Under the pieces are notes generated by a model. The model saw only the letters and a program-made list of their open reading frames with translations, was not told the origin of the DNA and ran no database searches. A stretch of DNA of 64,000 bases from Beverwykella pulmonaria (Eukaryota; Ascomycota; Dothideomycetes; Pleosporales; Melanommataceae): the NCBI GenBank assembly GCA_001599595.1, contig BCHH01000005.1:98511-162510 (forward strand), read 5' to 3'. Shown piece after piece: positions 24,102 to 35,532 of this stretch (position 1 is the stretch's first letter; every line of letters begins with the position of its first letter). Made by a program: the position numbers and the translations under genes.

Positions 24102-25953
24102 TTAAGAGGACTTTGCCAGCACACTCTCTACCACTTTCATAATCTCAATTAACTCCTCGTCCTTCATCGGCCTCCCCACTATCTGGACAGCGCCCGGGGC
24201 GCCTTCAACAGCCTCCGGGTTATCTGCGACTTGTCAGTATCTTCAAACACAGCATCACCTTTGCAAGTTTGCAAACACGTACATGGTGGTTCATATGCCG
24301 CGTCCTTGAGTAAGTATGGCTCGTCCAGCGCTTTGTTTGCTTTCAGGTACGGCAATATGCCCGCTGGATACTACACTCAGTCAGATTCAGCTCCACAAAC
24401 CAAACTCTCCCCCTAAACTCACATCGATCAGATTCTGCAACACAGTATATGCCGGCACCCCGTATGTGTCGTGCGGGACCGCCGTAGCCTGGTATCCCGG
24501 CATGAGCACCGCATCCAGTCCATTCTCCACAAACGCATCGTGCCACTTCGCCAAGACCTTTGCCCTTTCCACATTCATATCCCACAGCGCATCCAACGTT
24601 GCCTGCCACCCCTTCAGCTCCTCCGGATATGCGATTGCCATGGAGGGCACCCACGGCTCGCCCGATGCCTGGATGAACTGGACGGGCGTCTTCTTCGGAT
24701 CAAGCATGAAGTATTTGTACGCTAGTACTGCGCAATCCCAGATATCCGGGACCTGGCCATCGAGAGGGATAATCGTATGTCCTTCTTTCTCTAGCGCTTT
24801 ACACGTGGTGTGCAACACCCTCTTCACACTAGGATGAAGCGGCCTCTTTTCACACCCCCTCACCAACCCGAATTTCAGTGGTCGTTTGACAGGCTCCACA
24901 CTCCTCCACGGCACATCCAGCACCCCCTCATCCACTTCCCAAGGGCTACCCTCAATCACTGTCTTGAAGAAAAGCTCAAAATCCGCAATACTATACCCCT
25001 GCGGTCCAATCACAGGCAAAATACTCCCGGGGCTCCCCAACCTACCAGGAGGAACCTTCCCCTTGAACGGGACCCTCCTACTCGTCGGCTTAAAGCTCTT
25101 AATCCCGTTACACAGCGCCGGAATCCTATTTGACCCCGCTATATCTGTCGCGAGTCCGAGGATGGAGCCGCGCATAGCAAGTAACGCGCCCTCGCCGCCG
25201 GTCGAGCCGCCGGCAGTCAAGGAGAGATTGTGGGGATTGAGCGTCCGCCCGAAGACGTTGTTGTGCGTGTCGGCCGTCATCATAGATTGTGGGAGGGAGG
25301 TCTTGACGTAGAAGACTGCGCCGGCTTGTAGTAAGATGGAGATTAAGGATGAGTTTGAGGAGGCGGGCGGGTGGGTGACGAAGGAGACGTAGCCGATAGT
25401 CGTTTGGACGCCCTTGATATTGAACGAGTCCTAGCGCTAGCCATTAACAAATGGGCATCTTTGCGCATGTCCAGCGTCTGAATGAGGCCGATATGGATGC
25501 TCATTTACCACTCTGATTCTATACAAACGTTCGTACCTTGAGTGATATAGGCAGCCCGTGCAGTGCACCCATACCCCGTCCTTCTCTTTCTAGGTATGCA
25601 TCGCATTCACGCGCTCGTTCTAACGCCTCGTCGAAAAAGATCTCTGTTAAGCAGTTGACGCACTGCTGTGCAATAGCTGCCCTCTTGCAAAACGCCAGCA
25701 CCACTTCGTAACTAGTCACTTCCTTTGCCAGCATCATGCAAACCAGTGTGGTGGCGTTGTACTTCTCGGTCAACTCTATTTCTTTTCCTGAGAGGAGACC
25801 GCAGGTCGAGGGGATGGAGAGAACGCTCGTTGATGATGTCTCAGATATTTGGGAAGCAATGGAGGAAGGGAGTCGCCATTCCTTAGGAATCTTTTCGTAT
25901 AGAGAGGCGCGTTTGGCTGCCGCGAGGCTCTCCCATGATTCTGAGGTGGCCAT
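24102..25953 (-). CDS. amidase (amidase-signature family, acetamidase/FAAH-like)
   Basis: Amidase-signature hydrolase, probably cytosolic, acting on an unidentified amide. Four exons: 25537-25953, 24423-25430, 24283-24370 and 24102-24223, giving 544 residues, typical of fungal general amidases. The Ser-cisSer-Lys triad is visible: Lys in PISLKDSFNIKG (assembled across intron 1), cis-Ser in LTAGGSTGGEGAL, and the nucleophile Ser in LATDIAGSNRIPA. VMPGYQATAVPHDTYG follows near the C-terminus. The start at 25953 (MATSESWESLAAAKRASLYEKIP in two blocks) matches the N-termini of fungal amidases, which begin with a helical segment ending in IP-EWRLP. Upstream open sequence contains no better ATG. 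The neighbouring gene is also a small-molecule hydrolase on the same strand, but no operon-like link is implied. Confidence 0.92.
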
Positions 25954-26427
25954 AGTAGAGGGCTGGTGGACGGGTTCGGCCGGGAACCTGTATTTTGAGA
26001 GAGAGAAAGTTAAAGTAGAACACTGGAAGACCTCGATCCTACGTAGCTTTAGGTAAGACCAGCTGGTATATGAAGATCCTCTTGGGAGTGCGACTTCTAG
26101 ATACAAGAGGCTGAGGCAAGGTTATTCGGGGTGGAGAAGCAGTTGGGGATCCGATACATGGAGTTGCATGCTAGTTTTCGGAACGGGCTCAAAACTGATG
26201 TCAGATGGCAAGGTTGCGCTGTGAAGGGCAGAGAGCATCACGAATTCAGGTATGGGATTGGGAGCGGTATAGAATCCACTGCATAGGAGTTTATTTTGGT
26301 AAGCTCGTGTATGTAGGGCGTGATGCAGGTGAGAGGCTTGTTGGAATCAGGAACGAGCTACCCCGCAACCATCACGTCGTTCCCCCAAAACTTCAGCCCT
26401 TATTCCAACCTGTCCACTTCAGCTCCC
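25954..26427. other. intergenic, amidase promoter
   Basis: 474 bases between the amidase start and the stop of the alpha/beta hydrolase. It should hold the amidase promoter; no ORF with support. Confidence 0.5.
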
Positions 26428-27258
26428 TCATAGCGTCTCCCCAGCCGCCCTTCTAATCCAGGCCACCACGGCGTCAGGCTGGCTCAAGTACGGGCTATGA
26501 CTAGACTTGATCCTCTCGACCTCAATCTCGCCGCCCATCGCCTTGACACCCCCAGTCATGAGGTCCTGCGCAAACGCTGGGATTGCATTGTCGTCTTCGC
26601 ACAGCAGATACGTGGTGGGAATCTCCTTCCAGCTTGCGGCGGTCGACTTGGCCTTCTTGGTCGCGAAAGAGTGTGACTGCAGCATCTTGAACCATTTCTG
26701 CTGCTCCTCCTCCGAGAGGTCGTTGTAGAAGATCTTGGGGTCGTTGGCGATGGTGTGGGGGCCCTGCGAACATTCCTATTAGCACGATTGCGTCCGTCCA
26801 AGATACGGGCCCACAGTAGCAATACAATAAGAGTGTGGCGATGCACATACCTCAATCGTCCACCAATCCGGGATATTATGCTGAATAGCATCCATCAAGC
26901 TGACGCCCTCGGGCACAATAAAACTGCACATGTATGCGCCCTTCACGATGCCGCCTTTCTCGCCCTTCTCTTCGCGCTGCTTCTTGCCGTAGCCTACGAG
27001 CCCACTGCCTGCCACGATGCCGGCCCAGCTGTGCGGGACGATAACGACATCGTTACCGTCGCCGATGGCTTTGGTGACGAGCTCCTGGAGCGCGGCAATG
27101 TCCTCAGAGAGATCCTCAGGGGGCGTGGGATTGCCGACTGAGGGGAGCTGGCGAGTGTGCACGGTGTAGCCGGCTTCTTCGAGCTTGGTGGTAATGGCCT
27201 CGAAGCCGGCGGGGCCGTGCCAGGCGCCAGGGACGAGGACGATTTGGGGTTTAGACAT
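26428..27258 (-). CDS. alpha/beta-fold hydrolase
   Basis: Small alpha/beta hydrolase of the esterase type seen in fungi and plants (salicylate-esterase / EstC-like group). Two exons: 26851-27258 and 26428-26763, 247 residues. The N-terminus IVLVPGAWHGPAGFEAI carries the oxyanion-hole strand and loop. The nucleophile elbow is VPHSWAGIVAG (Ser between His and Trp). The acidic residue is likely in TYLLCEDDNAIP, and the catalytic His is in IKSSHSPYLSQPD near the C-terminus. The three positions occur in the expected order. The substrate is unknown. The ATG at 27258 follows an A/G-rich leader containing a GA microsatellite. Confidence 0.85.
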
Positions 27259-27282
27259 GGCTAATTGGGGAGGGAATTGAAT

Positions 27283-27322
<40 letters not shown>

Positions 27323-28235
27323 TAGTAGTTTGTAGCTTGAAGAGAGGTTGAGGTAGAGAAGAGTAGACTGTGGAAAGGAAAAGAGGTGCGGGGGGTGAAA
27401 TAACTTAAGGAGAGCAAATGCGACACGGCACAGCCCTCTTGCCCTTATAGAACAATGAAAACCCAGTCGGTCGGAGAGCCGTCGGTGAGGCTGACGCTAT
27501 CGCCAGGACAGCTGTGTGTTTATTTCTATCTTCGGGGTTTGAACAAGGACCTGGAGATGAAGTTCGCGCTAGAGTTCAAATGGGGGCGGTGATGAGGGGT
27601 AACAACCTTGGAAGGCGACCCAAGCTCGACACTAAGTGGTCGGTGCAGTCGTCGTCGGGGATTGACATGGACATGTCGTCGAATCGGGGTATTTGGATGG
27701 TGATATGGAGACGACTAGCTGCGGAGTTCAAAAGCGGGAGTGATGGTGCAGAGCGCTCACTAGTGGGGCGCTCAGCCAATCGTTTCTCGCGTTGAACGAT
27801 AAGTGGCGCCGTTTCGAGGTGGAACCTAGACATCAAAATAGCGGGTGAGTATTGCATTTGGCTGACACACCACGGTGTGGTAGGACAACATGGAGATCAA
27901 TTGGACCCCTTGAGTTTCTCACGAGAATGAATGGGTGCAAGGGTGTGTGTCTTAACGTCGTAACTAGTTTCAGGGCGACTGAGACTGTATAATGAATAGC
28001 CTGGTGAACACCGAAGCTGGACTCAGCCCAAGGCGAGGCTGAATCGGAGAAGGCTGATATAGGCTGCATGTGACGCATGATGCACAGGTCAGGAACGGAC
28101 CAGATGAAGAAAGACCAAATTGGGTATTAATCTATATCCCTAACATCTCCAACGTCCGCTGTTCAAACCCCCGTGAACGCCGGCTCTTTGCGTCCACTGA
28201 TTCAGCAGAATCCAAGTACTGGTACAGAAATAACC
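27259..28235. other. intergenic with GA microsatellite
   Basis: No gene supported. The first 60 bases are the leader of the alpha/beta hydrolase. The remainder, up to the Sec22 stop, shows only short unsupported frames. Confidence 0.45.
27286..27319. repeat. GA dinucleotide microsatellite
   Basis: Seventeen consecutive AG units immediately upstream of the alpha/beta hydrolase start codon (CT on the coding strand). It lies in the predicted 5' leader. Confidence 0.95.
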
Positions 28236-29155
28236 TCAGAAGAACCGCCACCAGATGAAGACGATCATGATGAATGCCAGCCCTCCAATTGGTCCATACT
28301 GTATACAATTAGCGGCTGTTTTTTCTCACCTAATGTTCATAGTGTCTCCACTCACCTGCTTCAACAGCAACTCCCAATTGATCCGCACCGCTGCCTTCTT
28401 GTATTTCCTGCTGTCCTCTCTTAACCTACTCGATATGTCTCCCATGCGCTCTAGGCTGTCGCCGCGATACAGCAGATCCTCGATGTTCTTCGTCATGACC
28501 TTTGTCACGTCCTTTAGCTCATCGTTGAGCTTGTCCAGATTCTGTGTTGCGCGCGAGTCCTGGTACGTCTTCTTTGTGCGTTGAATAAACGTGTCGAACT
28601 CAACAAACGCATATGGCCGACACGAGGGGGACAGGTATTGAGAGGAGTTGTACGTGGTCGTGAACTCGGAGGCGAGATCGGAGAGGTACGTGAAGGCGAG
28701 TTTGCGCGGGTATGAGCGGTCGCATATGCAGATGAAGCACAGGTCATTCTCAATCACGTAGCTGTCCCCCTGCGTTAGCGTCTATATACTCGAAGCAGCA
28801 ACACGGGGAGCCAGTAGCCATGTTCACAGAGCGGAGGGCCAGGGATGATGGAGGGAGAAGCATACTGGTATGTGTAGCCGCCGCTCTCTATGCTGGCCTG
28901 CGGCTCCGAGTTGCGACCCAGGCGGCGGAGGACGAGCTTGACTTTGTTTTTCACCTCGTTGAATTCGGCGTCTGCCTGATGATTGTGAGTTACAGGCGGG
29001 CGGTGGAGGTCTTGAAGAGCGGCCGCACCTCTCCCTCGTCTACAGAGGCGGTCAAGATCAAGCCTATGTCATTGTTAGCTACTTCTGCCGTTCGCGGTCA
29101 TGTCCGCCGGGGGGCGTTCACCATCGAGCCGTGAGATCAGCGTATGTCGGATCAT
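28236..29155 (-). CDS. SEC22: v-SNARE Sec22
   Basis: R-SNARE for ER-Golgi transport. Five exons on the minus strand: 29122-29155, 29029-29063, 28866-28975, 28356-28761 and 28236-28298, totalling 215 residues; yeast Sec22 has 214. The longin domain reads MIRHTLISRLDG, LILTASVDEGE, then ADAEFNEVKNKVK, IESGGYTYHYVIEND and CDRSYPRKLAFTYL. The SNARE motif has the zero-layer region NLDKLNDELKDVTKVMTKN, then IEDLLYRGDSLERM, and ends in KKAAVRINWELLLKQ. The last exon encodes the C-terminal anchor YGPIGGLAFIMIVFIWWRFF. All phases agree. Exon 2 uses a weaker GTGCGG donor, chosen because it removes an in-frame stop and rejoins longin sequence. Confidence 0.96.
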
Positions 29156-30220
29156 GGTCGTGTGCGTCGATTGTATGATCGAGTGAGTTACGGAGTCAAT
29201 TTCGAGGCGGTAAGCGGAGCGGATTCAGGGCGTCGTGGCGGCGATTGAAGAGGCAACGTGTCTCGTGGATGCTACTTTCTTGGATGGTGATGATGGGGAA
29301 CGGCGGGGGAGCTTGGACCACCGCTGTTTCTGGCCAGCAACCTTGGACTCAGGCCTCACATCACCTTTCAACGTGCATGTATCCTGTGCTTCTGCCTGGC
29401 TGAACCGGAAACTTGGGTGCTCTGTCCGTCGATCAGAAGGGACCCCTACTCGATGCGCAACTTCTTCCACCCTATGCCACGACTGGACAACATGCTCACC
29501 CAATATTCCTCTCTCGAGTCACCACTCTGCGCTTTTCCTCCGTAAGGCGAATATTTGAGTGCAAGCGGCAGCCCAAAGCCTTGCTTTGACACTTGCCCTT
29601 ATCGCCTTCCTTGGTTTCCCTGCAATCGCCATCTCCGCACAGATTCTTTGCGCCGGCGAAGGCGCACCTTTTTCCACTCTGACAGGGAACTACGGTTGCC
29701 TGACGCCCGAACGACTCCTCTCTACTCACTCATATAGACTTCCTGAGAACGTGAGAGTCGCGGACGCATTGCGACGGTCGCGTGGAACTAGAAGTGGGTT
29801 GGTGCTCGTCTGGAAAAGATTGCACCCCGTTTTCAGTTCCCGCCAGGCTCGACGTTCACCAAAGCCACAAAAGGTTGCTTTGCGCTTCAATTGCCACCAT
29901 GTCTCTACCTGTACGGTTCGTAACTTCTCTCACATCTTTATTCCTATATGAAATCATAGCCTCATCCTCCATTTTTCCATTTCCCCTTCTCTGTTCTCAA
30001 CTTTGCTCCATTTTCTGGCACGTGACCACTTCGGATTTTTATATCGCCGACCTATTGAACGTTCTGTTGGGGAGCTCACTGCACCACGACCGAAACTTAA
30101 TGAAACTTCTAATTTCCTATTGTTACTATTTGTCACATCACTAGTTGTGCTCTCCACGCTCTTGTACTTTCTTTTCCGTACAATACAGATGCAGACAATA
30201 GCAACTTCACGACCGCAGCC
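29156..30220. other. intergenic between divergent SEC22 and DEUBAD gene
   Basis: About 1.07 kb with both promoters. Several open frames occur but start with non-ATG codons. An ATG in strong context (GCCACCATGTC) at 29899 could belong to a small upstream exon of the DEUBAD gene, but no in-phase splice to 30221 was found. Confidence 0.4.
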
Positions 30221-31359
30221 ATGGCCTGTCTCGTCCAGCCCTTCCCGTCTCTAACGTATGAAGATAGGACCTCCTCCGATCTTTCGGTCTCATCTCTTTA
30301 TACTCCACAAAGTTCTGACCCAGAAGTTTTGATAACGAAAAAACTCTCAGATCTTCCTTCACAAGAACCTTCACAAGAGCCTTCACAAGAACCTTCACAA
30401 GAGCCTTCACAAGAACCTTCACAAGAACCTTCACAAGAACCTTCACAAGATCTTCCACAGCAACTAGCTCCACAAGCACAAACCGATCTACCACCAATCA
30501 ATACATCAAACACCAACAGCAGCAACACCACCACAGGATGCCCTACTGACTTCTCGTCTTCCCTCTCGTCGCCTCTCTCCACCATCTCCGCCTCGACCAC
30601 TACGACCGGCTCAGTTGTCTCCAAGAAGAGCAAGGCACCCGTCTTAAGCAAAACCTCTGCCATCTCCAATGTCAGCAAGAAGAGGTCTCGCCCCGACAAA
30701 GATGATCTCGATACCACGCCAGCCAAGAAGACGGTCAAGCGGCCCCCAGCCAAGCCAAAGATTCTCAAGCCTGCTGCCCCACCAACCATTACTCGTCCCA
30801 GCCGCGCTCGCAAGGCTCCTGACCGCTTTGTCGACCTTGCCGAGGAAGCCTTCAAGAAGAAGAAGAAGCCCACCGCTCGCAAACCCATCTCTCGCGTCTT
30901 CAACCCGGAGTACGCTACCACCAACTCCCAGAGTCGTCTCGGCAAAGCCGATCTCTACGTAAGCCCCTCCACTCCCGGCCTTCTTACTTTTTTACTAACC
31001 CACCCCAGCACATGCTCCTGGAACCCACAGCCTGGACTGTTCTCACCGTCGCCCAGCAGGTGTCCCTTCTCGAGATGCTGCCACAGACCGCTGCCAACAA
31101 GGCTCTCCTCGCCGCCGCCGCCGCCGCCTCTGCTGCCACAGAGATCGCCCGTCCCAAGGAGCTTCAGGTAAACTTCAACATGTTCCGCACTGATGTTGCT
31201 AAGTTCCAGGAAGATCTCACCAACGGCCACCTCGCCAAGACATGGCTGATCAGTGCCGACCAGGCCGTTAAGGATCGAGCCGCTGGCCTCTTCGACGCCT
31301 GGAAGAACGAGGAGGCCGAGCGTTGGTGGGGCCAGAAAGCGGTGCCTGAGATGAACTGA
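30221..31359 (+). CDS. DEUBAD / ASX-homology domain protein with SQEP repeats
   Basis: Two exons, 30221-30958 and 31009-31359, giving 362 residues. The C-terminal 140 residues form an ASX-homology (DEUBAD) domain: HMLLEPTAWTVLTVAQQV, SLLEMLPQ, then after an Ala run LQVNFNMFRTDVAKFQEDL and GLFDAWKNEEAERWWG. In animals DEUBAD domains activate UCH-type deubiquitinases (ASXL1-BAP1, RPN13-UCH37); the fungal proteins are mostly uncharacterised. The middle is basic and nuclear-like (KKRSRPDKDD, PSRARKAPDRF, a KKKKK run). Near the N-terminus are about seven tandem SQEP tetrapeptides, encoded by a 12 bp repeat. The start at 30221 is the first ATG in the frame; an extra upstream exon is possible. Confidence 0.82.
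30359..30454 (+). repeat. 12 bp coding minisatellite (SQEP)
   Basis: Eight tandem 12 bp units of the form TCACAAGARCCT; the last is degenerate. The third codon alternates GAA/GAG over the first four units, pointing to growth by 24 bp steps. All units stay in frame. Confidence 0.95.
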
Positions 31360-32027
31360 GTGGTTTTCGTAATCGATAGGGCGTCATGCTTTTATGACTT
31401 TGCTTTTGCTTCGGCATTGATTTTCTCGGCGGTTATCTACCTGGGCAGGGTTTGCTTATGCTATGGGGTTGGGTCAATGTCATTATTTATTTCTAGTTAT
31501 ATATCTCCCCAGACAGCCACGAGCATCGCTGGGTTAGCTGATTAGGGGGTGCTGTTGTAGTTGTAGTCTATCTACCCATCAATATGAGGCTTACTATCTT
31601 TCCCATCATGTGTTCATTGCTTTAAGGGCTCCTAGATATCTTCACCTCGTTGCACGGCTTCTGTAGGAATTTGCAATAATGGCGCCTGGAGACCGATATG
31701 GTATTGATGGATAATATCAAGGACGCCACCGCTCAGCGTTGAAGCTCCCAAAACGATCTATCAGATATCATGCAAGGCAATGTTGAATCCCTCTAGAAAA
31801 AAGAATCAGACCTTCCCATAAACTCCCCCTTCTATATCCAGCTACTCAAACCCAGAACCCCCAATCATCATCCACGTCCCCGCACCCCTTAACGCCACAA
31901 TCCGCACCTCCGTAGCCTGCGTCTACTCCTCTAATACCCTATGTCTCTCCGCTATGGCTTGCGCATTCCCTCTCAAATCTCCGCAACCTCACCGCGTCTC
32001 TTTAGATCTCCTCCTGCAGAAATACGC
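31360..32027. other. intergenic between convergent genes
   Basis: 668 bases between two 3' ends; no supported ORF or repeat. It presumably carries 3' UTRs. Confidence 0.5.
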
Positions 32028-34823
32028 TCAATCGCGCCTGTTTTCCGTCGAACCGTTCGCCATTAACGCAGCGACCATGTCTTCCGTCGCATCAGGGAAT
32101 AAGGAGGAGGGGTAAGGTTGGTGCAAAGGTGGGGGGGCGGACGCGGATGTGGAGGTGGACAGGAAAGTGGCGGCAGTGCTGTGGAATTTCGCCCGCATTT
32201 CGGAGTATTCGGCACTGGGGGTGGATTGGGAGGTTATGGCGCCGCCGGCGCCGATGAGCCAGCGGTCATACTGCATGCTTTCGGCGGCGTTGGAAGCAGG
32301 CGTGGTAGCAGGCGTACTGCTCTCCTCCTCCTCCTCCTCCTCCTCCTCCTCCCCCACCATCGGGTCATCAAATTCCTCCTCATCAACCTTGACTGCCGTC
32401 CTGATAATGACCGAGAAATCCCCCGCCCCACCAACATCAAAGTATCCCAGCACGCCCGAGTAAATTCCCCTTCTCTGACTCTCCAATGGCAGCAAGATCT
32501 CGCAACTTCTTTTCTTCGGCGCACCCGTCATGCTTCCGGGGGGTAAGCTCTGAACGAAGGCGTCGAAGCCCAGCATCTCCTCTGCGGCGTTTGAGGATTT
32601 CTTACTGCACGATATGTAGTCGGACGGCTCCTCCCACTCCTCGGGCGTGCGGGCCTTCGGCACGCCAGGCGGAATGGCGTCGATGACGGAGACGAGCTGC
32701 CACAGCGTTTCATATTCTTCGACCTCCATGAGCTGGCGCACGTGCACATTACCTGAGCCGTACACACCGTGGAGTTGGTGCCGGACAAGATCTACAATCA
32801 TGAGGTTCTCGGCGCGCTCTTTGGACGAGGAGAGGATGGCCATAGCTTTTGCGTGCGTTACACTCGGTTCTTTCCGCACTGTGCCTTTGATGGGTCGGCA
32901 TTGCGCGCTTTGGTTGCGGTCCCAGCTTATGTAGCGCTCAGGGGAGGAACTGAGAACATGCACGTTGTGCATGCGCAGGTACGCGCTGAAGGGTGCAGGG
33001 TTGCGCTGCGTGAGTCGCTTATAGAGTTTCCAGCTGAGTTCGTTGCTCGCGGGCTTACTGATGTTGGGTCGCTGGGCGCGGACCTCGAGAGTGGCAGCCG
33101 TCAGACAGAGTTCGTAGCTGTGGCCGTGAGCTATGATGTGTTGGCATTGTGCGACCTTTTCGCAGTATGCTGCGCAGGCCATGGGGACTTCTGTGCAGGA
33201 TGCGAGGTATTGGTTCAGAACAGCATCCGTCTCGAACGGATTGGGCTTGGGCATGGGTGTGTGGTTCGGGGTGGAATATTGGCTCTTTTGGCCCACGGCG
33301 TGGTAGATCTTCCCGAGTGTGTCGAGGAGCCAAGGATTGTCGTCGGGGCCGCGGATGCTCTGGACGTAGATCTTCTTGAGCTGGTGGTCGAACACTATAC
33401 TCCGCGTAATGTAGGCAAAGCATATGTCTGGAAACGAGGCGCCAGAAGAAGTTTCAATGCCGAATGTTTGAAGTCCAGCCTCGTACGACACGTATCCCAT
33501 CAAGCCTCCCCAGAATGGTGCAAATGTTGGCCCGGCGGGGGTTTGAGTGGGCCTCAGGTGCTGCATGATGGCCTTGATATACTCCCAGGGATCGGAGACT
33601 GGAAATCTGAGGTGCACTTCGTCTTTCCCATTACGCAACTCCATGATATGAGATGCAACGTAATAGTGTAGGCGTAGTGTTTCCCCCGGGATGACGAGAC
33701 CGACTATGCTATACCGACCAGTTCCGACCTTCATAGGTAGCAGGTCGGATTGCAGTCCTGATTGCAGGACTATAGCCTCGCTGTGCGGAATGTCGAGCAG
33801 CTCGCACAGATCCGCGACCGTCAGTCTCCCACTGCCTGTTGTAGCGCAGTGAACAATATCGGGTGGGAGATCAGGTAGTGACTTCCCGTCGCCATGAGCG
33901 ATGAGTGGCGCTATCTCCTCAGGGGTCCACCTCTTGATGCTCTTCCTCTGAGATGGTGAGGGCTCGAGTATGCAGCGTTTTGTGGTAGGACTGGTGTCTA
34001 CTTGTGGACGCAGTTGTTGAAAGCTCCTGAAGCCATTCCTGGCCATTAGACTAGAAGGAGAAGTAGATAGCTGGCTAGCCCTAGAAATTTGCTCAAGTAC
34101 ACGCTTCCGGCTCCATGCTTGAGCAGCCTCCCACCAGTTTTGAATAACAGTGGTTCCTTCGCTGTTGGTGCATATCGATTCTGGATGGAACTGGACGCCC
34201 CAAAATGGCTTTTGGGCGTGCTTTACAGCCATGAGGACTGCGCCATTCCGCTGGTTGTCGAAATCCCAGGCCAGCGGCTCTAGATCTGGACATGCCTCGG
34301 TGGGTTTCCACAGCTCCGCAGGATGTCGAACAGAACGCTTGGTTTGTATCGCGTGTCCAATGTTGACTTGCAGCGAGTGATATTGTGTCGCCAGCAGCTG
34401 GTTTACGTCGCTGAATACAGATGTTCCCTTGTGCAAGATGTCCGCAACGAGTCCGTGTCTTGGTTCCACCAACTTTTCAATGTTTGCGCCAAATGCTAGG
34501 CACATGGATTGGAAGCCCAGACAGATTCCGAGCACTGGAATCATGTTCTCCTCTTGCATCTTCCAAAGCTCGTTCATGAGACCGACATCCTGTTCACTCG
34601 TCGCGCTACCCGGCCCAGGTCCTGCAATGACGGCATCAAATTTTCTGAGATAGCCCGCGAAAGTGGCCCGTTTGCTCTCCAGGAAATGCGGCTCGTCGAT
34701 GTACAACTTTACGACTTCGACGTCGACAGACTGCTCGACTTGGGACACAATGTTGTTCGAGAAGGAGTCATGTGCGTCCAGAAACAGAATGCGCGCCCGC
34801 CTAGTCCGGATTGCGGGTGCCAT
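32028..34823 (-). CDS. ABZ1: aminodeoxychorismate synthase (fused PabA-PabB)
   Basis: Bifunctional enzyme for the first step of p-aminobenzoate (folate) synthesis: glutamine hydrolysis plus amination of chorismate. Single exon, 931 residues. The start is the ATG at 34823 (MAPAIRTRRARILFLDAHDSF in two blocks). Residues 1-230 are a class I glutamine amidotransferase with the nucleophile in VLGICLGFQSM and the His-Glu pair in GVQFHPESI. The chorismate-binding domain carries WGGLMGYVSYEAG, LSSSPERYISW, the PabB-specific PIKGTVRK (Lys rather than Ala, separating ADC synthase from anthranilate synthase), ENLMIVDLVRHQL, and SLPPGSMTGAPKKRSCEIL. An insertion before the last conserved block contains a run of Glu from a TCC microsatellite. 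The C-terminal tail after EMRAKFHSTA is low-complexity. Confidence 0.95.
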   Translation of the reverse strand: MAPAIRTRRARILFLDAHDSFSNNIVSQVEQSVDVEVVKLYIDEPHFLESKRATFAGYLRKFDAVIAGPGPGSATSEQDVGLMNELWKMQEENMIPVLGICLGFQSMCLAFGANIEKLVEPRHGLVADILHKGTSVFSDVNQLLATQYHSLQVNIGHAIQTKRSVRHPAELWKPTEACPDLEPLAWDFDNQRNGAVLMAVKHAQKPFWGVQFHPESICTNSEGTTVIQNWWEAAQAWSRKRVLEQISRASQLSTSPSSLMARNGFRSFQQLRPQVDTSPTTKRCILEPSPSQRKSIKRWTPEEIAPLIAHGDGKSLPDLPPDIVHCATTGSGRLTVADLCELLDIPHSEAIVLQSGLQSDLLPMKVGTGRYSIVGLVIPGETLRLHYYVASHIMELRNGKDEVHLRFPVSDPWEYIKAIMQHLRPTQTPAGPTFAPFWGGLMGYVSYEAGLQTFGIETSSGASFPDICFAYITRSIVFDHQLKKIYVQSIRGPDDNPWLLDTLGKIYHAVGQKSQYSTPNHTPMPKPNPFETDAVLNQYLASCTEVPMACAAYCEKVAQCQHIIAHGHSYELCLTAATLEVRAQRPNISKPASNELSWKLYKRLTQRNPAPFSAYLRMHNVHVLSSSPERYISWDRNQSAQCRPIKGTVRKEPSVTHAKAMAILSSSKERAENLMIVDLVRHQLHGVYGSGNVHVRQLMEVEEYETLWQLVSVIDAIPPGVPKARTPEEWEEPSDYISCSKKSSNAAEEMLGFDAFVQSLPPGSMTGAPKKRSCEILLPLESQRRGIYSGVLGYFDVGGAGDFSVIIRTAVKVDEEEFDDPMVGEEEEEEEEEESSTPATTPASNAAESMQYDRWLIGAGGAITSQSTPSAEYSEMRAKFHSTAATFLSTSTSASAPPPLHQPYPSSLFPDATEDMVAALMANGSTENRRD
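32322..32351. repeat. TCC trinucleotide run inside ADC synthase
   Basis: About ten consecutive TCC units on the plus strand, read on the coding strand as GAG/GAA and giving a poly-Glu stretch in an insertion of the chorismate-binding domain. Confidence 0.9.
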
Positions 34824-35532
34824 AGTGCATGCACAGAGCTGCACCGCTCTAAAGAGTCACTGCCGCGAGAGTTTGAAATTTAATTTGCAAGAGAGGAAGC
34901 AGGATTTCCCGATTCAAGCCAGACAAAAATAAACAAGCAGCCGAACAGTGTTAAAAGGACGAGCGACTAGGTCCCAGCTACGCCGTTCTTTGATGTTCTG
35001 ACTCCGAGAAATTCCGCGGAAGAAAAGTTTAGTAGGGCTGAGGGTTACAGCTGCCTACTCCAAAACTCCGAAACACCGCGCAGTGCACCACGAAGCTTGG
35101 AAATGAGTGACTAGGTGCGAGGAGCACGGCGGCCGCTGATGGGGTGAGGAAATGAAGAAAATAAAGGGTGTCTGTTGGGCGCTGAGTGAGCGATAGCGTT
35201 ACTTATCGCGAAGGTTCCCCAAAAATGTCCAGGGGTGCTTATGCAGGGCCCAAGGCCAGCTCTAGACCACGCCTTTTCGGGCGCTAGCGTCTCAGCGTCT
35301 CAACGTCCCGATTGTCGGGTCGATCCAGCGCTACATTCATCAACAACTCCAGATTGTCGTCATCTTGCCCAAATGTATATCTTCTATCTATTACAAGAAG
35401 AGCAGTGATTTGCAACGCCTTACTCCAACAGGCCATCTCCTTAGCCCGTATTCCTTTTGTAGCATACACACGGGCACTCATTCCCCTTTTTAAATATCGT
35501 GTGTGCGGTGAGCAAAGAATGTGCAGCAAACT
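34824..35532. other. intergenic, ADC synthase promoter
   Basis: About 700 bases upstream of the ADC synthase start and downstream of the MFS stop. No supported gene. Confidence 0.5.

Noticed and set aside
32769..33671. 300-codon plus-strand frame inside ADC synthase
   Set aside because: Antisense to a gene with all catalytic motifs; no independent support.
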